DNA from: Oxalobacteraceae bacterium
Lineage (GTDB): Bacteria > Pseudomonadota > Gammaproteobacteria > Burkholderiales > Burkholderiaceae_D
NCBI GenBank assembly: GCA_947487325.1
Contig: CANKWG010000060.1
Location: 1-10,957 of the forward strand
Reading direction: 5' to 3'
DNA length: 10,957 nt
Made by a program: the position numbers and the translations under genes. Under the pieces are notes generated by a model. That model was given only the letters and a program-made list of their open reading frames with translations, was not told the origin of the DNA and did no database searches. Shown here one piece after another: positions 7,046 to 10,957 of the stretch (within the stretch, counting starts at the first letter, position 1; each line of letters starts with the position of its first letter).

Positions 7046-7570
7046 TTAATCCAGACGTTTCAAATGCTTTTGGTAATAGGCAGCGCGTGCAGAATAGCTA
7101 TCAGCACTTTGTTTGAGCGCAGCGACCTGTTCATCAGTCAGCGTACGCGCTACTTTAGCGGGTGATCCGATGATGAGCGAGTTGTCCGGGAATTCCTTGC
7201 CCTCCGTGACCAGCGCACCTGCACCGACTAGACAATTCTTGCCGATTTTTGCGCCATTCAACACCACTGCCTGTATGCCGATCAGGCTACCTTCGCCTAC
7301 CGTGCAACCATGCAGCATCGCTTGGTGGCCAACGGTCACATCTTTGGCCAATGTGAGCGGGTAACCCATATCGGTGTGCAGCACGCAGTTTTCTTGCACA
7401 TTGCTGTTTTCGCCGATGTGAATCAGCTCATTGTCGCCGCGCAGGGTGGTACCAAACCACACATTGGCGCGGGATTCGAGCTTGATTTTGCCGATGAGTG
7501 TCGCGGACTCGGCGACCCAGGCATCTTCGGCGATCTCGGGGACATGGTCGCCCAATTGGTATATCGGCAT
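7046..7570 (-). CDS. Gamma-carbonic-anhydrase-like hexapeptide-repeat protein (YrdA/PaaY type)
   Basis: The protein has 174 residues and a left-handed beta-helix fold built from hexapeptide repeats (for example IGENSNVQENCVL, VGHQAMLHGCTVGEGSLIGIQA, IGKNCLVGAGALV). The three zinc-site histidines of gamma-carbonic anhydrases are present as H65, H82 and H87, with the family's HxxxxH spacing between the last two, and R44, D46 and Q59 lie in the expected conserved segments (LRGDN, NVQENC). It ends in a helical tail (SYSARAAYYQKHLKRL). Many YrdA-type members have no proven carbonic anhydrase activity; some act as thioesterases or have unknown roles, so the reaction is uncertain. ATG 7570 fits the family start but has no Shine-Dalgarno. 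It is the first gene of a two-gene unit with hslO. Confidence 0.9.
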   Translation of the reverse strand: MPIYQLGDHVPEIAEDAWVAESATLIGKIKLESRANVWFGTTLRGDNELIHIGENSNVQENCVLHTDMGYPLTLAKDVTVGHQAMLHGCTVGEGSLIGIQAVVLNGAKIGKNCLVGAGALVTEGKEFPDNSLIIGSPAKVARTLTDEQVAALKQSADSYSARAAYYQKHLKRLD

Positions 7571-7571
7571 G

Positions 7572-7613
7572 GGGATTAAAATGCGTGATTAGAACAACCC
7601 GCATTTTACTCCC
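7572..7613. repeat. Near-perfect 14-base inverted repeat filling the divergent promoter gap
   Basis: The left arm (7572-7585) and right arm (7600-7613) are inverse complements at 13 of 14 positions, the only mismatch being 7576/7609; the inner nine (TAAAATGCG against CGCATTTTA) are exact. The arms flank 14 bases and their centres are 28 bases apart. The element takes up 42 of the 49 bases between two divergent start codons. A candidate -10 box for the leftward gene (TCTAAT, 7588-7593, minus strand) lies in the centre, without a matching -35. It is probably an operator or a duplicated promoter arm serving both directions. Confidence 0.6.
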
Positions 7614-7619
7614 GACCGC

Positions 7620-8471
7620 ATGAGCTCCGCCGATACTGACTACCTTGCCCAGCCCCGCCAGCCCGTCATTGAATCCGGCGAGTTGCGCGTAGAAGCGCTG
7701 CGCCTGTTGGCCGAATCCGATGCACAGATAAAAGCTGATTCGACCATGGCGCTTAAGCACCGCTGGGAAGCGGGCGAACTTACTCTCGATAGAGAAGCAA
7801 TGTTAAGTAGTGATGCGGCGATACCCGGTCGGCCCTCGCGCCCAGACTTGGTATCGCCACGTGCCTTGGAACGCCGTCCTATGAATACGGTGGCCGGTCG
7901 TGCTGCCTTGATTCACGCACTGGCACACATAGAATTCAACGCAATCAATCTGGCGCTGGATGCGATCTGGCGTTTCTCGGATATGCCTCCTGAGTTTTAT
8001 GCTGATTGGCTGAAGGTGGCCTCTGAGGAGGCGCTGCATTTCACTCTGCTCAATACGCATCTGGGTTCGCTTGGTCACAGCTACGGCGATTTCAATGCGC
8101 ACAACAGCTTGTGGGAAATGGCAGAAAAAACCCGTGAGGACGTACTGGCCCGCATGGCGCTCGTACCAAGAACGCTGGAGGCTCGTGGGCTGGATGCCAC
8201 GCCAGCCGTACGCGCCAAGCTGGCACAGGCGGGTGATGAACCGGCCGCTGCCATCCTCGACATCATCTTGCGCGACGAGGTTGGCCATGTCGCTATCGGC
8301 AATCGTTGGTATGGATGGTTATGTCAGCAGCAGGGGGCGGAGCCCCTGTCCACCTACCGCGAACTGGCAAGACACTACAAAGCCCCCGTTCTGAAAGGCC
8401 CGTTCAATCTGGAGGCGAGAAGAGCGGCAGGCTTTACGGAGGAAGAGCTGATTGCTTTGAATAAGGATTAA
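7620..8471 (+). CDS. DUF455 ferritin-like protein
   Basis: The protein has 283 residues and belongs to the DUF455 family, helical proteins with a ferritin-like fold whose biochemical role is not established. Conserved segments are ELRVEALRLLAESD (21-34), HALAHIEFNAINLALDAIWRF (99-119), VASEEALHFTLL (133-144), YGDFNAHNSLWEMAEKT (155-171), VPRTLEARGLDATP (182-195) and DEVGHVAIGNRW (219-230). E105, the E137-x-x-H140 and E220-x-x-H223 pairs and possibly E187 could bind two metal ions as in di-iron proteins. There is no signal peptide, so it is probably cytosolic. ATG 7620 is assumed; no Shine-Dalgarno is seen. It is divergent from the carbonic-anhydrase/hslO unit and shares the inverted-repeat region with it. 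Confidence 0.85.
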   Translation: MSSADTDYLAQPRQPVIESGELRVEALRLLAESDAQIKADSTMALKHRWEAGELTLDREAMLSSDAAIPGRPSRPDLVSPRALERRPMNTVAGRAALIHALAHIEFNAINLALDAIWRFSDMPPEFYADWLKVASEEALHFTLLNTHLGSLGHSYGDFNAHNSLWEMAEKTREDVLARMALVPRTLEARGLDATPAVRAKLAQAGDEPAAAILDIILRDEVGHVAIGNRWYGWLCQQQGAEPLSTYRELARHYKAPVLKGPFNLEARRAAGFTEEELIALNKD

Positions 8472-8502
8472 GTTAAACGTCAATCACATCAGATCAGAAA
8501 TC

Positions 8503-8557
8503 AAAAAACCGGAGGCTCGTCTGCACGGCGTTTCAAGAGCTGGCGCGTTCTGCCTCC
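8503..8557 (-). terminator. Weak candidate terminator of the acyl-CoA synthetase gene
   Basis: On the minus strand GGAGGC (8557-8552) can pair with GCCTCC (8516-8511), and a run of six T (8508-8503) follows two bases later. The loop is long (35 bases) and one arm lies inside the coding region, so this is only a possibility. The DUF455 gene reads into the same gap from the other side, with no terminator visible on its strand. Confidence 0.25.
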
Positions 8558-10197
8558 TGCAAGCGCAAGACACGACGCTGCACCTTACCCGTTGTCGTCA
8601 TGGGTAGCGCAGAAATAAATTCGATCTCTTTCGGATACTCATAAGGCGCAAGTAATCCGCGCACATGTAGCTGCAGCGTATCGATCAGTTTGGCATCTTC
8701 GCTCTCGCCTCGACGCGTACCTTCGACCAGAACGACAAACGCTTTGATCACATTGCCGCGTTCGGCATCCGGTTTGGGGACCACCGCAGCATTAGCGACG
8801 GCAGGATGTTTGATCAGACAGTTTTCTATTTCCGATGGGCCAATGCGATAGCCAGCGGCTTTGAACATATCGTCTGCGCGACCGCGATACCAAAGGTATC
8901 CGTCTTCATCGATCTTTGCTAGATCGCCGGTTCTGAGCCAATCGCCGCTGTATTTGTCGCGTGTTGATTCTTCGCGATTCCAGTAGCCCAGAAAAATCAC
9001 GGGGTCAGGATGACCGTGGATGTCATAGCGATTCAAGGCAACCTCACCGGTTTCGCCGGCTTGGACTGGGTTACCTTCATCGTTCAGCACGGCTACCTGA
9101 TGACCAGGATAAGGTCGGCCCATGCTGCCGGGTCGTGCAGGCCAGCGTACTTCGCAGTTGCCGACGATGTAGTTGGCTTCGGTCTGGCCGAACATTTCAT
9201 TGACCGTGACGCCGAGTGCGGATTGCGTCCAGTCGAACACCGCATCGCCCACCGCCTCACCAGCACTCATGATCGCGCGCAGTTTCAGGCGATAGTGATC
9301 ACGCGGCTCTGGTACGGCTTTCATCATCATCTTTAGTGCAGTGGGAAAGATGAAGCTGTTGGTGACTTTGTATTTCTCCATTAGCTGGAAAGCAGATACC
9401 GCTGAAAATCGCGCGCGACTAGCGACGATGGCTCGGCCAAAATACAAAGTCGGCAGCAGTGCATCCATCAAGCCGCCGGTCCAGGCCCAGTCAGCGGGTG
9501 ACCAAAACACATCGTCTTCCTGCGGAAACCAGTTCTGCGATGCGACGAAGCCAGTCAGGTTGCCGAGTAGCGCAGACTGCGGTATCAGTGCGCCTTTGGG
9601 AGAGCCTGTTGTGCCGCTGGTGTAAATCAGGATCGCCGCATCATTGGCTTGCGTGCCGACGGCAGCGAATTGATCGGAGGCCGATCGCATAGCGGTTTCC
9701 CATGTCAGGCAGTCGCGGCCGTAATCATCGACGGCGATCACACGCTTCAATTCAGGGCAGGTTGGTCGTATTTGCCGAATGTTCTGCAAGCTGGCCGGGT
9801 CAGCAATGGCAATCATTGCGCCGCTGTCCTGAAGACGGTATTGGAGTGCATCAGGGCCAAAGAGCACCGACATTGGCATGGCAATCGCACCGAGCTGATG
9901 GCAGGCCAGATGCGCAACGGCGGCTTCCGGACGTTGGGGCAGAATGATTGCCACACGCGTGCCGCGTGTGACGCCTAGTCCTTGCAGCACATGGCAGAGT
10001 CGATTTGCATCTTGCTGCAGCTGCGCATACGTGACAACGCGATCACCGTGGAGATCATCGAAAAAAATGGCAACCCGATCTGGATCGCTGGCCCAGCGGC
10101 TGCAGCACAACTCGGTGATGTTGAAATCGGGGGGTACTTGCCATCGGTATGTTTCGTAGAGATTTGCGTACGCGTCTTTCTGCTGCCGGGAGGACAT
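8533..10197 (-). CDS. AMP-forming acyl-CoA synthetase (medium-chain/acetyl-CoA synthetase-like)
   Basis: This ANL-superfamily enzyme activates a carboxylic acid with ATP to an acyl-AMP and then transfers it to CoA. The protein has 554 residues. Adenylation motifs in order are YTSGTTGSPKG (192-202, phosphate loop), DWAWTGG (236-242), NEMFGQTE (333-340), WLRTGDL (420-426, with D425), the hinge region GRADDMFKAAGYRIGPSEIE (439-458) and TTGKVQRR (535-542), with K538 the catalytic lysine that protein acetylation often controls. The DWAWTGG segment suggests the medium-chain acyl-CoA synthetase group, but the substrate cannot be read from sequence. The start at 10197 is fixed by a strong AAAGGAG; the frame stays open to 10386, but that part lacks family similarity and overlaps the divergent hydrolase. 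Confidence 0.93.
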   Translation of the reverse strand: MSSRQQKDAYANLYETYRWQVPPDFNITELCCSRWASDPDRVAIFFDDLHGDRVVTYAQLQQDANRLCHVLQGLGVTRGTRVAIILPQRPEAAVAHLACHQLGAIAMPMSVLFGPDALQYRLQDSGAMIAIADPASLQNIRQIRPTCPELKRVIAVDDYGRDCLTWETAMRSASDQFAAVGTQANDAAILIYTSGTTGSPKGALIPQSALLGNLTGFVASQNWFPQEDDVFWSPADWAWTGGLMDALLPTLYFGRAIVASRARFSAVSAFQLMEKYKVTNSFIFPTALKMMMKAVPEPRDHYRLKLRAIMSAGEAVGDAVFDWTQSALGVTVNEMFGQTEANYIVGNCEVRWPARPGSMGRPYPGHQVAVLNDEGNPVQAGETGEVALNRYDIHGHPDPVIFLGYWNREESTRDKYSGDWLRTGDLAKIDEDGYLWYRGRADDMFKAAGYRIGPSEIENCLIKHPAVANAAVVPKPDAERGNVIKAFVVLVEGTRRGESEDAKLIDTLQLHVRGLLAPYEYPKEIEFISALPMTTTGKVQRRVLRLQEAERASS

Positions 10198-10202
10198 TCT
10201 TG

Positions 10203-10209
10203 CTCCTTT
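10203..10209 (-). promoter_or_regulatory. Ribosome-binding site of the acyl-CoA synthetase gene
   Basis: Minus-strand AAAGGAG lies five bases before the ATG at 10197. It is the strongest Shine-Dalgarno in the window and rules out the longer reading that would begin at 10386. Confidence 0.8.
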
Positions 10210-10223
10210 ATAATAGTGCCGCG

Positions 10224-10252
10224 ATCCTACCGGTAGCCTTTGTTGCTGGCAA
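10224..10252 (-). promoter_or_regulatory. Sigma70-type promoter of the acyl-CoA synthetase gene
   Basis: On the minus strand TTGCCA (10252-10247, 5 of 6 to consensus) and TAGGAT (10229-10224, 4 of 6) are separated by exactly 17 bases. Transcription would begin near 10217, giving a leader of about 20 bases that contains the ribosome-binding site. Confidence 0.6.
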
Positions 10253-10258
10253 GCTACC
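10227..10258. promoter_or_regulatory. Candidate operator: palindrome plus third half-site over the promoter
   Basis: CTACCGGTAG (10227-10236) is a perfect 10-base palindrome overlapping the -10 box and spacer of the leftward promoter. A further CTACC lies at 10254-10258, just beyond the -35 box, so GGTAGC (10232-10237) and GCTACC (10253-10258) also form a 6-base inverted repeat. A regulator bound here would block the synthetase promoter and could also affect the divergent hydrolase. No regulator gene is in the window. Confidence 0.45.
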
Positions 10259-10282
10259 TCGCCATACATTTTTCCGACGCTC

Positions 10283-10957
10283 ATGCTGCTACTGATGAAA
10301 TCCTCCCGATCCGAATTTATTACGCTGCGTGGCTTGCGCACCCACGTCAGGCATTGGGGTGCTGAGGATGCCCCAAAATTATTCATGTTGCACGGTTGGA
10401 TGGATGTGTCCGCTTCATTTCAATTTGTAGTGGACTGTTTTGCGCGTGAATGGCATGTCATTGCACCGGACTGGCGCGGCTTCGGATTGACCCAGCGCGC
10501 TGCATCAGACTGCTATTGGTTCGCCGATTATCTGGGTGATTTGGATGCCTTACTCGATCATTACGCGCCCGATGAGCCGGTGCAATTGGTGGGTCACAGC
10601 ATGGGCGGCAATGTTGCAGGAATTTACGCAGGTGTGCGACCCGAGCGCGTTTCGCATTTCGTCAATCTCGAGGGCTTTGGTCTGCCACTGACGCGTCCTG
10701 ATCAAGCGCCCGCACGTTATTCTAAATGGCTCGACGAATTGCGCGAGCCACCCGAGATGCGTACCTATCCAAACAAAGAGGCCGTGGCGGCGCGGCTGAT
10801 GAAAACCAATCCGCGTATTTCACCATCGCGTGCCGATTTTCTGGCGGGTCACTGGGCCGCGCCAAATGCCGAGGGTGCATGGGAGATTCTGGGCGACCCG
10901 GCGCACAAGATCACCAGCGCTACCTTGTACCGTACGGAAGAAGTCATGGCTTGCTGG
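10283..10957 (+). CDS. Alpha/beta hydrolase (3' end outside window)
   Basis: An open frame of 225 codons runs off the right edge without a stop. The product is an alpha/beta-hydrolase-fold protein: MLHGWMD (35-41) holds the oxyanion-hole HGW, APDWRGFGLT (61-70) is the usual strand-4 segment, and VGHSMGG (103-109) is the nucleophile elbow with S106. NLEGFGLP (128-135) follows strand 6, where E130 could be the acid; the catalytic His would lie beyond the window. There is no signal peptide. The start is ATG 10283 or ATG 10295; neither has a clear Shine-Dalgarno, and the frame is closed upstream by TAG at 10214. The substrate is unknown; ester, lactone or thioester hydrolysis is possible. Being divergent from an acyl-CoA synthetase suggests, without proving, a role in acyl metabolism. 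Confidence 0.85.
   Translation, partial: MLLLMKSSRSEFITLRGLRTHVRHWGAEDAPKLFMLHGWMDVSASFQFVVDCFAREWHVIAPDWRGFGLTQRAASDCYWFADYLGDLDALLDHYAPDEPVQLVGHSMGGNVAGIYAGVRPERVSHFVNLEGFGLPLTRPDQAPARYSKWLDELREPPEMRTYPNKEAVAARLMKTNPRISPSRADFLAGHWAAPNAEGAWEILGDPAHKITSATLYRTEEVMACW

Noticed and set aside
10209..10214. Perfect TATAAT on the plus strand as a promoter for the hydrolase
   Set aside because: There is no -35 box at a suitable distance, and the bases partly coincide with the minus-strand ribosome-binding site of the synthetase gene, which explains them better.
10198..10386. A 63-residue N-terminal extension of the acyl-CoA synthetase
   Set aside because: The segment lacks family similarity, runs over the divergent hydrolase start, and the strong AAAGGAG before ATG 10197 marks the real start.

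Overview
This window looks like chromosomal core sequence from a betaproteobacterium, most likely of the Burkholderiales or a close relative. The case rests on the run pyrG-kdsA-eno-ftsB, the ComEC C-terminus just upstream, and the pairing of a gamma-carbonic anhydrase with Hsp33 opposite a DUF455 ferritin-like gene. DNA is moderately GC-rich and coding density is high. I see no tRNA or rRNA genes, CRISPR array, insertion sequence or phage gene. Genus cannot be fixed by reading alone.

Layout. Bases 1-706 hold the 3' end of comEC (DNA uptake channel), followed by an LpxR-family outer-membrane lipid A deacylase (779-1723). Next comes a co-directional block: pyrG (CTP synthase, 1824-3482), kdsA (KDO-8-phosphate synthase, 3479-4333, overlapping pyrG by 4 bases), eno (enolase, 4410-5693) and ftsB (divisome protein, 5751-6056). 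A convergent gap then meets a leftward pair: hslO (Hsp33, 6123-7043), which lies downstream of a gamma-carbonic-anhydrase-like gene (7046-7570). Divergent from these is a DUF455 ferritin-like protein (7620-8471). It converges on a leftward AMP-forming acyl-CoA synthetase (8533-10197), which is divergent from an alpha/beta hydrolase cut off by the right edge (10283-10957).

How the genes fit together. PyrG supplies CTP, used for CMP-KDO among other things. KdsA makes the KDO precursor from phosphoenolpyruvate, and enolase makes phosphoenolpyruvate, so the block links nucleotide, glycolytic and LPS supply to division (FtsB). The LpxR-like gene adds a possible LPS-modifying enzyme. The carbonic anhydrase/Hsp33/ferritin-like group could be a stress or redox unit, but that is inference.

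I see no obviously new multi-gene system. The most unusual signals are non-coding. The 49-base divergent gap at 7571-7619 is almost filled by a 14-base inverted repeat (13 of 14 positions paired, 14-base centre). The 85-base divergent gap at 10198-10282 carries a well-formed promoter for the acyl-CoA synthetase, overlapped by a perfect 10-base palindrome and a third half-site, which looks like an operator. A perfect 7-bp hairpin lies between eno and ftsB, and the pyrG leader has a pyrimidine-rich predicted start region and a small hairpin next to its start codon.
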